Below, piece by piece: positions 10,628 to 23,864 of a stretch of 64,000 nt of DNA. The notes beneath the pieces were generated by a model. That model ran no database searches, had not been told where the DNA came from, and saw only the letters and a list, made by a program, of their open reading frames with translations. Within the stretch, counting starts at the first letter, position 1; every line of letters starts with the position of its first letter. This DNA is from Moniliophthora roreri (taxonomy: Eukaryota; Basidiomycota; Agaricomycetes; Agaricales; Marasmiaceae). Both the position numbers and the translations under genes were made by a program. The stretch is from positions 1,798,001 to 1,862,000 of the forward strand of contig LATX02000001.1 in assembly GCA_001466705.2 (NCBI GenBank). Direction: 5' to 3'.

Positions 10628-12221
10628 ATGTTTCGGACCCTCTCTGTTTCTCGATCTGTCCGTCTTCAACGCACACTGGCAACCCATGCTTATCCACCAC
10701 AAACCACGGTTGCCGAGGCGGGTCAAAAAGTAACAAGACACGACTGGTCGAGGAAAGAGATCCAGAAGATATATGATAGCCCTCTTCTCGATCTCGTATT
10801 TCGTGCAGCGTCGGTACACAGGCAGCATCAAGATGCCAACAAAATCCAGCTTTGCACGCTCATGAATATCAAGAGTACGCATTCCACCGCATTATCTCCT
10901 CGTATAATTCACATATCCGTCATTTATAGCTGGAGGATGTTCTGAGGACTGTGAGAGGCATACCTTCGTGGTTTCTTTTACATCTTCTGACCTGGATTAC
11001 TTAGGCTCGTATTGCTCCCAATCATCACGTTACTCGACTCCGACCAAGGCATCTCGTCTACTTGACATCGAACCCGTTTTAGAAGCTGCCAGGAAGGCGA
11101 AAGCGAATGGTAGCACCCGGTTCTGTATGGGAGCGGCATGGAGGGACCTTGCTGGTCGTAAAAGGGGGTTTGAAAGGATTCTTACTATGGTCCGAGAGGT
11201 CCGCGGAATGGGAATGGAGGTTTGCACCACTCTTGGAATGTTAACTCCGGAACAGGCAAAACAGTTGAAGGAAGCGTACGTCAAAGTAGTATCATTTTCT
11301 TTTTTGTTTGTTCATCCCTTGACAGTGGTCTGACTGCATACAATCATAACTTGGACACGTCCCGCGAGTTCTACCCGCAGGTGAGTCCCACGTCAGTACG
11401 ATCTTTGTCGATGTATATTTACCTTAGAACAGGTTATCACGACGCGATCGTACGATGATCGTCTAGGAACTATCGAGGCTGTTCGTCAGGCAGGAATAAG
11501 CGTTTGTTCGGGTGGTATCTTGGGACTTGGCGAAAAGGATGCCGATCGCGTAGGCCTGATTTGGGAGGTGTCCAAGTGAGTTTTCCAAGTTCTCTGTTGT
11601 TGCCGTGACCTGAACTTCTCTCCTCTACAGCATGCCTGAGCATCCAGAATCCTTCCCTGTCAATGCACTGGTGCCTATTCCCGGCACACCTCTAGAAGGG
11701 AACGAGGTGAATTGTTTCTTTTCATTCAGCTGAATTCCCTAACTCAATGACCCTCAGCCGGTACCGCACCACACACTGGTTCGTACGATCGCAACTGCAA
11801 GAATTGTACTTCCGACCACAATCATTCGTTTGGCTGCTGGCCGCAACACGCTATCAGAGTCAGAACAGGCAATGTGCTTCATGGCTGGTGCCAACGCAGT
11901 CTTCACCGGAGAGCAGATGCTCACAACACCTTGTGAGTCTTCGTTCCACTCTTTGATCTCTGGTGCTTTTCTTAATATCTCCCTTTTCTGCACAGGTTCT
12001 CCTTGGGATGAGGTAAGCTCAAAGAGCCCTATCAATGTGCTTGACTTCTTAATACACTCATCTCGGACTAATAGGATAAGGCAATGATGGGGCGATGGGG
12101 TCTTGAGGGAATGGAAAGCTTCCGTCAAGCAAACATGGCTGAAAAAGGGCTCGACAAGGCCCCTACTTCCGATAGCACTGCTTCGGAATCAACGTCTTCT
12201 GCAGGCCAGTCGGCGCTTTAG
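10628..12221 (+). CDS. BIO2: Biotin synthase, mitochondrial radical-SAM enzyme
   Basis: Inserts sulfur into dethiobiotin to make biotin. Roughly eight exons give about 390 residues. The first 25 residues ([20 protein letters not shown]) look like a mitochondrial presequence. Splicing at 10877/10929 and 10950/11005 builds [16 protein letters not shown], with the CxxxCxxC radical-SAM cluster ligands. The [2Fe-2S] ligands are all present: Cys in [11 protein letters not shown], Cys in [10 protein letters not shown], Cys in [12 protein letters not shown] and Arg in IIRLAAGR. Other conserved blocks are [25 protein letters not shown] and [14 protein letters not shown]. The C-terminal 35 residues after GLDKAP are Ser/Thr-rich and outside the domain. 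All catalytic residues being intact suggests biotin prototrophy at this last step. Confidence 0.95.
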
Positions 12222-12720
12222 ATGAAGGCAGTTTGGTATTGTACTGGTGCGTTTCCCGCCATTACTACGTTCACAACCGTTGATTCCTTTCTTAGGTAAA
12301 TTTGAATAGGGACCGTATTGAGATGAATCTGCGTGCTGTATTATATATCTTCCCGATAACCTAGACTTCTTTTGCATGTTACTGGTTGGTTTGGGTACAC
12401 TTCAGACACAAGGCTAGGACCCACAATCAGATGCGGTGCGATCTTTGGAGCTTTAGCTCGATGTCTCCCGCGGCGGGGGAAATGCAAAGCTACGTCCGAT
12501 GCTCATCAGGAGCGGCGGAACAAAATTGGGTATGAGCTTCTTGCCCTGAATGCGGAGTGTCAAGGTGACAGCGTTCTATCGGTCCCCTCTGCCAATCAGA
12601 AAGTTGATGTCATGTCCGCCCGCCGTAGTGTTCAGCGAATACTACTGCTTCTCTACTCCACTACATGATGTCGTTCGCTTCAGCACAATCATAATCACCT
12701 TGTGCTAGGTTGGGAACGGA
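12222..12720. other. Intergenic region between biotin synthase and the REX4-like gene
   Basis: Contains the biotin synthase 3' UTR and promoter sequence for the next gene. A 98-codon frame at 12372-12668 lacks an ATG start and shows no motif, so it was not called. Confidence 0.4.
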
Positions 12721-13836
12721 ATGCACCAATGTTTACTTCCCCCGAACATCATCCAGCCCCTCATGCCTAAGTATCATACGGACTGTTCAACACCACATAC
12801 GCCATCAAGGATAGGATATGGTTTCCCTCGCAGCGTTTCAGCTTTGGACGACCACAGACGATGTTCGCCTTCACCTCGGCTTAGAAGATATCCCCCGAAT
12901 GAGTTAGGCTTTCACTCTCTATGGACTATTACGCTTCTGACTTGCCACTAGATACATCGCTGTCGGAGCGCTGCATGTCTTCGTAGGGCCAGCCCGTATA
13001 CACGGTGTTATCCGACAAGTTCCAATGGTTGCGTACGTTCCATCCTTTTTCATAATGACTTCTCGCTGATAGCATCCTCAGTCGAGTGGTAGGCAGCCTC
13101 GAAATTGGTCGATGCATCTGCTAAATATGCTGTTATTCCCCAGTCACTGGCAAGTTATTACGGTGAAAAGCTCTTGGACACCTTTGTCCGTCCAACGTAA
13201 GTAACGCACCGTTCATTTTCTGTATCGTGCGAAGTCGAATATTATCTCTAGACATACAATCTTTGATTACAGAGCATCTACGACCAATTTGACTCCTGCA
13301 AATCTCTATAATGGTATGCCTTGTTAAAGTTCATACCCACGCCGTAATAGCTGACCGTGTATACCAGCACCATCCTTCCAAGAAGTACAGCAAGAGGTTG
13401 CGGCGATCATAAGGAATAAGGTGGTCGTTGGCCATAAATTGTGGATGTTCTTGTCGGTAAGTAAATTTGACCTACATTCGTGTTAAACGACTAACATCCC
13501 ATATGACAGATTATGGGACTTTCACATCCCGCACTAAGGACCCGGGATCTTGCATTGTTTTTACCGCTTCGACGGAAACTCAAGTCGCGACGGGTGGTAG
13601 AACTGGAGATCCTTGTGCGCGTCTACATGGGCCGGAATCTGGGAATTGTGTTCGAAGATCCGGTGAGTAGCATTCTAAGCAACATGTTCATTCCCCTCAT
13701 GATCTCGTAGCTAGAAAATGCCCGTGCTTCAATGGATCTGTTCAGGTCCTGCCAGGATCTTTTTGAGGGCCTAGTCGCCGAGGGATGCTGGCCTTGCAAT
13801 TTGCCACCGTCTCAATTTGCACAATACTTCACTTAG
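12721..13836 (+). CDS. REX4-like exonuclease fold, probably catalytically dead
   Basis: Eight exons join in phase: 12721-12902, 12952-about 13032, a 7-nt exon 13082-13088, then exons from 13144, 13254, 13370, 13511 and 13711. The product (about 255 residues) aligns with fungal REX4-type DEDDh RNA exonucleases: ARVSLASYYGEKLLDTFVRPT, FDYRASTTNLTPANLYN, VVVGHKLWMFLSIMGLSHP, RTRDLALFLPLRRKL, and LENARASMDLFRSC. The start of the domain reads YIAVGALHVFVGP where active relatives have YVALDCEMVGVGP, so the first Asp and Glu are missing. The motif II Asp (GHxLxND) is Phe here, and the motif III Asp (EDA) is Asn. All acidic metal ligands thus appear lost. ATG 12721 was chosen because its frame alone joins the acceptor at 12951 correctly. 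The N-terminal 60 residues are Pro/Arg/Ser-rich. Confidence 0.7.
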
Positions 13837-14214
13837 AATGTAGAAACCCCGTAGCTCGATACTGTAGTCTCGATATTTTAGCATTCATTTGTTTTTATGC
13901 CGAGTATCATTTTTTTTTATCTTATCTCCATTTTGGGGATCGCGTCGACGAGTCACGGAATTCCGATTCTGGTTCTCATCCACACCACCAAACTTGTGTT
14001 TTTCACAGCATGGCTGCTGAAGAAAGGGATCCATCACGTTCAGTCGGGCCAAATCTGAACGCCATACAACCTGGAACCAGCTCGAGTGGCCAGAAACGCT
14101 CACGCGCAATGCCTGTCGAAGAGTTCGTTCTGGTATAAATGGCTTTTTTTTTTGCGTTTGCTGACCTAGCCACTTTCCAGAGAATCTATTCTCCTGCCTC
14201 TGAGCGATCAAAAT
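13837..14214. other. Region before the coiled hypothetical gene, with an unplaced ATG frame
   Basis: An ATG frame at 14010-14138 (MAAEERDPSRSVGPNLNA) looks like a first exon with a possible gtataa donor at 14133, and a good 3' splice site ends at 14180. Joining them does not preserve the frame of the following exon, so I left this frame out of the gene model. A T-rich run lies at 14146-14155. Confidence 0.35.
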
Positions 14215-15119
14215 ATGTGGTACTATCCATCTCATGGATATGACTCGGATGAGGATGTTGAACCGGTGTCGCCTCGCGGGAACTGGGGCAACAAACACAT
14301 TCCAGAGGCTAGATGGGCTCGTAGCGGGAAAATCACACCTTGGGGACCTAGCATGGATGATTGGGAGGTGAGCCACAATAGCTCGGTTCTTATTCTTTTC
14401 TTGCTGAAATCATATCTTACTAGGCTGAAGAACGGTCAAGGAAACGGATAAAACTCCTCTTACCAAACAGAAGACGATCCCCTTCGCCTCCCACTCTCCC
14501 TCATTTATCCCGTTCTCCATCACCACCCCTTGTTGCACCATACCCACAGTCGTCGCCACATCTATCTTATTCATCCTTCGTAATGGACAAGGCAGTTACA
14601 CACACATTCCGTTCAAGGTTACTAGACGAACTAGAACATGCGACTAATGGACTCATAGAAGGAGAAGCTACCATGAGAAGAGCATTGGGCAGGCTGTGGC
14701 AAGTCATGAGTGAAGACCCAGATCAGCGAAGCACAGACCCGCAAGTGATACCAAAACGGGAGGACGAAGATGGAGATCCTACTGCTCAAGACGAAAGAAC
14801 CAACACACGAGTAGCCAACGCCCCGGATCTCACACCACCAATACACAAGCTCTTCCTCGTTTCAACATACACAAACAACAACTCGATTTATGGAGAACAG
14901 TCTCACTTTACATCACCACCCCAACAGCAGGAGAATCTTGAACGAGCTATGGCAGCTCTACGTGATCTCCAGGACGACGGAAGGGAGTACGTGGAAAGAC
15001 TGCAGGAGATAAGGGAAGGCTTGGGCGATGTCAGGGCACACCGAAATGGAATTTGGGACATGGTGCGGGAAAGAGCGGTGCAGGAACTGCAGGATGCTGC
15101 ATTTGCTGCGTCTGCATAA
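14215..15119 (+). CDS. Hypothetical protein with coiled C-terminal region
   Basis: Not recognised. Exon one carries MWYYPSHGYDSDEDVEPVSP and WARSGKITPWGPSMDDWE and ends at a gtgagc donor near 14367; the next exon starts AEERSRKRIKLLLPNRRR at 14424 in phase and runs to the TAA at 15117-15119. The protein (about 280 residues) has a basic, Pro/Ser-rich part that looks like a nuclear localisation signal, then an acidic linker, then a helical segment near residues 220-270 (LERAMAALRDLQDDGREYVE) ending at the C terminus. The true start may lie upstream at 14010, but that exon cannot be joined in frame with the splice sites I can see; a frame error, an extra intron or a start at 14215 are all possible. 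Confidence 0.55.
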
Positions 15120-15307
15120 CGTGTTTGAAGTTTGTCTTTCGGATGTGCTCGGTAACCTGTCTGTCTCAGTAGTAGTGTAATATGTACATCGAATCGCTTA
15201 TTTTTACCCCACTGAGGCCCCATACCCGGCGCTTGCGTACTACACTCTTTCACCTCAACATCCATCTCATACCTTCAGGCTTTGCAGTCGCGCATCCATT
15301 GGGCCTC

Positions 15308-18300
15308 ATGACACCCGACATTTCTACTCTCAGTCTATACGACCCAGGGCCGTTATCTGATGTGCAAACAAACGGAAATGGAATTCATTCAGAAGAAACA
15401 GACGACCGGTATATGCAAAAGCTCAAGAACTATGCGAAATCCGTTCCCTATTCCATCGAACCCCATTCCAAAATGATGAAGATGCTCCATTTTATCATGT
15501 TACGAATCGCACAATGCATTGACGCAAAGGACTATGAAGTAGGATTCTTGCAGTGGGATAGCATGCTGACTTAGTGAGTTCTTACATGACTGTCGCGTGC
15601 GACCGTTTTCTGACTTCTGAGCCTTAGCTGGTCCATGCTGAAGTATCCTATTCCAAAGGACAAACGAATTGCTCTCGCGAAAATCTACTTCCATGTCAGC
15701 GTCACCCCCGGAATGCCCGCGCAAGTCATTGCCACATGCGCCGATGGCTTCAAGCTCCTCGCCCAGTCTACAAAGAAGATCACCGTTTCCGACATGAGGC
15801 TGCCGTGGAGGCCAATATATGATATTCTCAAGGAAGACCTCTTTCTTGATAGACGTCAGTTCGAATACACGTACGTCCGCGCTACTTTCGGCTTCCGTAT
15901 CATACCTCTAAATGTAATCCGTCAAGTCAATTATCCTGGTGTATGGGATACATCGCTGAAAACTCGAGGCGATTCTTCCACCCCGCTGCAATCAATGATA
16001 TGCTGTCAACATTCCTCCCTTTGTTGAATGGCACACAGCTGGATGTAAGTGGCCAACTTTTGTCCCTGGGTCTCCGACATACTGATGTGGGCTTTCAGAC
16101 CATACTCTCCTCCCAGTACTACCTTTTGTCATTTCTACCGCTAAGTCATCCCCAGTCATACCTGCCCATGCTATTTCGAATGTGGGAGTCCATAAACTCC
16201 TATATGTATGATGAGCGCATGTTGCATTTTCTCGCCAAGTTAGCAGAAACGCATGTTTCTCCAGAAGTAAGCGATCCTCGTAAGATCGCAGAGATACCAG
16301 ACGATGAGGTTTCGCATGGCGAAACGCGTCCGCAGTGGTCAAAAGATGAAGCTCGGGACGACTTTTGGCCGGGTCTATACAAAGACGTCGGCATTTTCAC
16401 GGAGCACGAATGGAGTTTGCTGATGTGCAAATGTCTGGCATCAATGGGTTAGTACGATATCAATCATACGGGGCAGTAGCTGAATGATAACCCTATAGAG
16501 ATTCCGCTTGCGGACGCAGGTTCACTTACTACGGGGCCATCTGCAGATAACCAAGCAGGATTTGAAATTGGTCGATTGCCGAAACCGAGCTGGAGGATTC
16601 GTACGTTTCTTATGCGACTTGTCCTCGATCGAGCTCATACTTCAGTTCAGCTTCGTTGGCGCGAATCATTGTCTATTCCATGGCCCCAGATGGCATCCCT
16701 GCGCCACCTTCCACCGCCCCCACACCATTCTTCACCCCGCTTCCTTCAGGAATGAACACTCCATCTATTCATACCAGCACGCTCAAAGATTACCTCTCTG
16801 CGCCTTTGGGAAAGGGGGTTCAGGCTAATCGGAAGACTTATATCGCTGGATCAAGAGCACTAGACTCCCTCGTCAGGTTCATCGCTTCCATTCAAGACTT
16901 CTTCCATGTCTCAAACTCTGGGTCGTGGACAACCGATGTATGTTCTTCCTTTTTCGCCTTACTGCGTTATCAAATGGATGCTGACTTGCTCGTAATAGCT
17001 GAGTGCTTTCATCAAGTACATTGTTTACGATTTCAACAGACGTGGGCGTTCCATATGCGTCTCGTTCTCCGTCATACTAATATCTTTACATCTCAGGATG
17101 GCATGAAGAACGCCAGCCAGACTGCGAGACTCCAATGGTAGGCTCTGGCAGCTGATCTATCCTTTTCTCTTATTGACTGCCCTCAGAATCGTCGCCTGAC
17201 CAGAGCTATGAAACGGGAGCTAGTGAAGTCCTTACGGACTGTCTGCCTTCTGGCAATGTTCTCCCAAGATTCGACCACTGTATCTAACATCCAAAGCTGC
17301 TTGAAGTCAATGAGCGTCATGGAACCTGATCTTATCTTGTATCCCATACTGGAGCGAGCCGTTCCTTCACTGGAAGCCCTCGTAGAAGTGTGTACTACCC
17401 ACTCTCTGATCATGACCCCAAATTGCTGACCTTGATTTACAGACTCAGTAAGTGGAAACCATGCTATACATCGCAGTACCTTAATCACGTGAATAGGCGG
17501 ACCATAGCTGTCATCAAGGCTCTGGGTGCGTTGGATACCTGTTGTGTTGTGTATCAATGTTTACGTCTGCTTCTAGGTGCGATCGCGCCCGCTCTGGTCT
17601 CTCGAGATGTGTATTACGGCGGGGCAAAGCATCTTGTTCCCATTCTAGAACTCCTCATTCCTGGTATCGATCTGGTATAACTGTTATACCTCTTGCTATG
17701 CATCTTTTCTGACTGCTACCTACCTACAGAACGATCCTTCTAAAACAGTATGTCTTTCACGCCTCGCATCCGGACCTCTATTAACGATCGACAAGCTCTG
17801 CACGACAGCTTTCTTGGTAGAAATCTCGCAATACATCAAGTTTGGCGACCTCAACAACGGAGAAGATCATTCATCCAGCTACCAAGACACAGGGTCTTCG
17901 ACTAAAAGAACTGAATACAAACTACCGTCATTCTCACTTGAAGCTGATAGTCTAGGATACAGTGCCGACACCACTGAACCGAAACTGACGGAAGAGGAGG
18001 AAGATACACTGCTCAGGGTAATTGTTCCCCGGTACTGTGGGTGATCTCGGTGCTCACGCATGTTTCAGGATACGACGGCTTCCTTTGCTGACTGGATCAC
18101 CAACTTCATACGTAGAGTGATACAGCTGATGGAGAACCTGCCAGAGGAAGGACCCAGCGGCTCTTCAGGGGGCGCAACGGAGAGTGAGTCGCAGGCCCTC
18201 GGCGAGTCGCTTCTTACTCACTGTGCATGCAGTTCAAGTTGTCAATGCGGTCGCAGGAGCATGCAACCAAATCTGTGTTCATCTATCAGAGCCTCTCTAT

Positions 18301-21300
18301 GACTTGGTTCTCAATATGGTGTTTGACTATGCAAGCACGAACGTGAGGTCCAACGCCGTCCGTGCAATACATCAACTTGTCGAGTGTATTGCCAATGCCA
18401 ATCCAGAGAAGACACTCGCTAGGTTCCTTCCGTTCTGCGAAAGGAACATTCGAGTCGAGTTGGAGAACGGGGCCAGTTCCCTGAGGACCACCTCATCCTC
18501 AAGGCCTATACCCTCGGACGCAACACTTCACTGGAGTATGTTATGACTCTTGAACTTGACTTTGTACTCACCTTGATTGCTCAGACCTTGCAATCTTACG
18601 AGGCACCGTTTACAAGTGAGCTCGCTTTTCCCCCAGAGACCACGTTTCAGAAGTTAACCCACTTCCTGTTTAGTGACGGTCGAGCAGTGAGTCTCGAGTT
18701 TGAATACGCCTACAACAGATTAAACCCTACTTTTCGAAGGTCCTCAAATACAAAGATACTTTTCTTTCGCTGCTCAAACTTCTTCATGCTAAAACCTGCT
18801 CGAAGCGTGGGTTCTCGTGGACAGGCAAGCTCCTGTCGAGCATGCTCTTGACCTTGACCCATACCTATCCGCTGGAGAACAAGTTTGTCAATCCAGACGA
18901 ATGGAATAGCGAAGGTGAACTATGATAGATCAAACTTGGGCAATTGGATCTGACAAAGTCAAACAGAGTTCCGCTGGAATCATCATCGACACTGGGGCAA
19001 ATTGTATGCTCCAGATGAAGTTACGGTCGGCTAGAATTTTCTGCATTCAAAGTCACCACAGGTCTTAATCGTGGATGTCCAGATTTCCTGGCATGTCCCA
19101 AATAACGAGGAGATAGATTTCGCCATTCAGGTCTTCCGAGAACTCATAGAACCAACGCTTCAACGACTTGAACAGCTTCTGCAACCGGGTCAGTTGATCT
19201 GTATTGCCAATGAGTATAGGATCGAATGACATCATGTTTTTGTAGGGATTGTTCGTGATAGCGACTGGCGGAATGACTTCTGTCGGTCAGTTCAAGAAAG
19301 TTGAAATTTGCAAATGTATGCTTACCGTTATCTCAAGGCATTTGAGCCTGGTCCGCAACGCGTTTTCGGGTGTTCCGACGTTGTTGAAGGAGTACATATC
19401 AACGGAGGACGCATATACCGCCGCTCAGACAAGTGACATCCTGTACGTCCTCCTTACCAACAGTCTCGTTCTTGACCGACCATCTTTAGGGACGAAATTC
19501 CTGAGATGATTGCCAGCCTCGAACCTCTGAATACAGGTTTTTGTCTCACTGATCCCGCTGACGAACGCTATCGTTACATGTCTGCGCTCCGGAAAAGGTT
19601 TGGGAGGTTCCTTCACGAGGCTTCGGTTTCGTTGCGACAGCAAGGCGCGGAGAATACCGTGGATGCTGTTCAGATGCTGGTACGTTGCACCAGGACCATT
19701 CATGGGTAGAGGTTGACTTCGCCGCAGCTACGATCCATCAAGACGTACATGATGGAATATGGCGACAGCCGGGATGGGTGAGAAGTCATGCCTATTGCGT
19801 CCTTTCAGTTATTCATACCCTTGGCCACTTCAGCTACTTTGTGAACCAGGATCAATATATCTCTGCTAAGAACGTTGCGCGGCAATACGCACAGCAGAAA
19901 GTGTGGCCACGCGCTGTCTATGTCCGAAGGGCACGGTAAAGCTGTTGACTCTACAATCCTCGGGGTGCACTGACTGATCTGGAATGTAGTTATTATCATG
20001 CTGCACGACTTCGCTGGAACTCGATCGAGCGTCTTCGGGGTCCCCTGGAAGACAGCCTTATTGACGATGTCACCGAGTGGTCCATGTGGCATTATGCGGT
20101 GGTACGAATGTAAGTCACGGAGCCTCAATACTAGCGCAAGTCCCTAATGGATATGCAGAGCTAGCCAGTCTTTACTGGAGAATCTATGCTCGGTACGCCA
20201 CTATCTTCCGCTCTGTATCCTGTAGCAAGTGCTAAGCGTATGTTAGGAATACGACGGAGTGAGACGTCGAGCTCTTCCATTGCTATACAGTGCACTTGAA
20301 CGAAAAAGAGAAGTCGATGATGACCGGATGAAAGGTGCCCTGTGGACACTCAATCTACCGTCATTCGGCAAACACGCGGTCTCTGGCGAGTGACTTTCGT
20401 TTACAGATTCTGGCGTGATCTTCTGATGATATCTCAGAGCCCAAACTCGCCACAGACTTATTTGTGAAGCTTCTGGGATGCCAGCATAACGAGAAGGTTA
20501 GTACTATATGATATATTTCAGAACAAGCAAGTTGCTGAGATGTGTTCTATAGCCATCCATTCAGAACTGTGTATCAGTCGTTTCTGACACCTGTACACAC
20601 ATCATTTTTGTATCCTTTACGTCGCTGACTCTTTATTAGGTCTGGGGGCCTTTACAGAACCCAATTACCTGGTCTACGAGATACCGACACCCACTGTGGA
20701 CAAAATAGTGCAGAACGTGTTAGACAGTCTTGATGCAAACGTCAAGGATCGTGCTTTAATCGAGAAATGTCGCCACAATCGTATCTATCGCACCCGCTCT
20801 TACAACGAAGCTGCCGAACGAACGGTTCGTGTATTGAATACCATCTTCCGTGTCTCCGATGTAACAAATCACGTGACAGATTGCAGAAGTAATGAAGATT
20901 GGAAAATCTGCAGACACTCATTGGCGCTACTGTATCGTGGCTCTACGTTGTTTGAGAACGCTAACGCGACGAGACCGACCTCTTTCTCCATCTCAGATCA
21001 CGTATTTCCTGGAGAGAGTACACGACAGCCATCCTACTATGGTGCGTATTGAACTCCAATGAGCAGTTCTTTATCTCATCAAATCACATTGTCTAGCGCT
21101 ATGTATGTCTCCCAGCTTGCAGGGTGAAAAGGTACTAATTTTCCTCTAGTATGCGCAACGAGCCGTGATGAAGAGCACCCGGAATATCAAACTACGCACT
21201 TACTGTTCGGATTCTGCAGATCTATATAAGGGCAGAAATCACAATCCACTGCAGGTTAAGATTGAGGTCAACGCCTCGCACGCGGTGACACAAAGGTATC

Positions 21301-23864
21301 TCAACGGATTTAGAGTATCGGTCAACTTGGATAGCATGCCGGGCGACCAGTGAGTTCAGCGTATCCTGGAACTGAAAACCCAGGTGCAATCATTTCTCCA
21401 TAGGCTCTATCTCGATAAAAACCCTCAAGGATGGTGCGCTTGGAGCAACTCCATCAACCTCTATCATGCCCCACACCCTTCGGAGTCAACATTCTTGTGG
21501 GAGCAGGTTAGCGAGGACGCCATAGCAGCAGCACGGAAAATAGCGATGGATCCCTCCTTCTGGAAGAAGCTATCGAGCTACCTCTCTGAGGAAACACACG
21601 ACACTATGATGACTCAGGACAACGTCTCTTGTGTCAAGTCAATCTGTGAGCGGTGTTTCTCTGCTTGAATGTTGATCGATACTCACTACGTCCAGTCCAA
21701 CTACTGGAGGATGCACCTTTTGAGGTCCTGCGACCAGAGTTAGAGGCCTTACTAGCCGATAAGGAGCCTGACAAGCAACGTGCAGCGGCGGAGCTACTCG
21801 CGGGGGTAATTAATGGTAAGATGAGTCCTTGACTTGCACCCACTGAATTTTAACTATCTCCGCCCCACAGGCTCCAAACATTGGCCACTGGAGAAGCAAA
21901 AGACGGTTTGGAAATGGTACAGACCTTACATCAAAAAGATCTTTGGCATCAACTTGAAAAGCGACAATGTCACCATATGGACTTCCTTCCTCGAGGTGAG
22001 TCATTCCTAGATCAGTGTAGGAATGAGCAACGGTTTTAAAGGGTGCGGATTTAGTACCTCTTTTATAACAAAGACCCTCGACGAATACAACCACTCTTCG
22101 AGCATATCTTAGACATGTACAAAAACCTGGATTACAACACCGAGCTTTCTTTCGACGCCATAAAGGTTCTGTCCTTGTTCAGAGCTTGCTATGAACAGCT
22201 TGGTTGGAAATTCCACGCTTGGATAGATGAGGTGACGGAACGATGCTGGGCCGAAATTCACAGTGAACATGAAGATGTGAGCTTTTCCTGGTAGTATCAT
22301 ACTCTAGCTCATCGGCAACCACAGGTACGAGCATACATCGCGGAAATGTTGGCTTTCGGAGACAAAATTAAGGTAAAGTCCCCTTACCACTTGAGCAATG
22401 AGTGAAATCGAAACAGCGATTACAGTGGCAGCCACGACCGTCTATTCCCAACGCCGAATCCTTCGTCAAGGAGTGCCGTGTGGCTACATCATCTTTCGAC
22501 ATAATGGGTATGCGAGGGACATATCACAAGCAGAAAGTTGCCGACCTGGCCAATAACTTCAAGGAATGGTCAAGGGCTCGTGTCCCAGGCGTTCGGGCTT
22601 TCCAATCCGACTATGATAGAGCCGGTATCACCGTTTGCAAATGGTACAGCTATTGACCCTTTCGAGCACATATCCTAACTGTTGCTCATAGGTTGTTTCA
22701 ATCTCTCCACGACACTAATGCGATTTCCGTGAGTCAATCTTCCGGTGTCGAGGCAACTGGACCTGAATGTTGAACCAGGTTTTCGATTACATCCTGCCCT
22801 TGATGGTATGTGCATGAACCTTGCCGGTGTGAACGCGTGTAACCTCGATCTTTAGCCCGAACTATTCCGCTTTACTGACCTCAGCGACAATGATGACCTC
22901 TCTTATCGTGCTAATCTTCGTAAGGACTGTTCTCGTCGCAGTGAAAAGGCCAAAGCTCACGAGGTTCTTCAGTCCTTGTACGGATGTGTGCAGTTAGTCC
23001 ACCCAGGATTCTAATCAACCCGATACTTGATGCTATCTTCGATGCGATTCAGTCATCCCCTGTAAGTTGAAGACATTAAATTGAGGTTCTCGTTCTAACC
23101 AGTCTACCTCCAGTCCTGGAGGATCCGGTTGAAAGCTTTGCCGCTTGTTCAAAGTAAGCAACATCATCTTTCCTGCCTGAACCTTGCTGACAGCATTGGT
23201 AGTCTTCTACTTCCGACAATTCTTCTTAATCAACGATTTGAAGATTACAGAGATTCTGGAGGTTGTCTGCAAGTGTCTTGACGATGAAGTGGTGGAAGTT
23301 CGTGAAATGGCTGCAACGTAATGTTCTCCGACCTAAGTGCTGATTACCGACATTAATGCGCGTTCGTATGCAGCACGCTTTCAGGGATCCTACGGTTATC
23401 CCCCCGAAGCAGTGTATTGACGTTGAAGGTCAGTGATTTCACCCGTTTGTGAAAGCATGGCCTGACATTGCCTTCAGAAACGTTTCATTCGTTTGGCAAA
23501 GAACAGCCGTATCCCTGATCGCCAAGATCCAACCTATAACAAGTGTATTCGCCAACGACATGCCGCCATTCTCGGTATTTGTGCACTGGTGGAAAGTTAT
23601 CCGTACACCGTTGAAAAGTGGATGCCTGACCTATTAACGAATGTCTTGGCGGAATATACCTATGATCCCGTATGGAAATCACATTCAAAGTTTGACGCGG
23701 CCTGACTTTGTTCGTAGATCCCGATCTCAACCACTGTTCGCAAATGTGCCAGAAACTTCAAAAAGACGCACCAGGATACCTGGCACGAAGATTCAAAACG
23801 TTTCGATGACTCCCAACTAGCTGCCTTGTCGACGCTACTCACTGGTTCCTCGTACTACGCATAA
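15308..23864 (+). CDS. BLM10: Proteasome activator BLM10/PA200, copy 1
   Basis: Giant HEAT-repeat cap that binds the end of the 20S proteasome. The gene spans 8.5 kb with many short introns. The start MTPDISTLSLYDPG is followed by typical Blm10 N-terminal sequence (NYAKSVPYSIEPHSKMMKML, LQWDSMLTSWSMLKYPIPKD). Middle blocks include LERAVPSLEALVE, LVPILELLIPGIDL, MENLPEEG, ANPEKTLARFLPFC and ENGASSLRTTSS. The C-terminal third has TRQPSY, WYRPYIKKIFG, HDTNAISVFDYILPLM and the late helices SRIPDRQDPTYNKCIRQRHA and TYDPVPISTTVRKC (spliced). The last residues are SSYYA, the hydrophobic-Tyr-X motif that inserts in the alpha-ring pocket and helps open the gate. No stop or frameshift was found in the blocks I joined, for example 18540-18900. 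A second paralogue lies at 55201-63268; in a shared block of about 100 residues roughly half the positions match. Confidence 0.93.

Noticed and set aside
12372..12668. 98-codon plus-strand frame between biotin synthase and the REX4-like gene
   Set aside because: It begins with a TTG rather than ATG, has no motif, and its composition is that of non-coding sequence.
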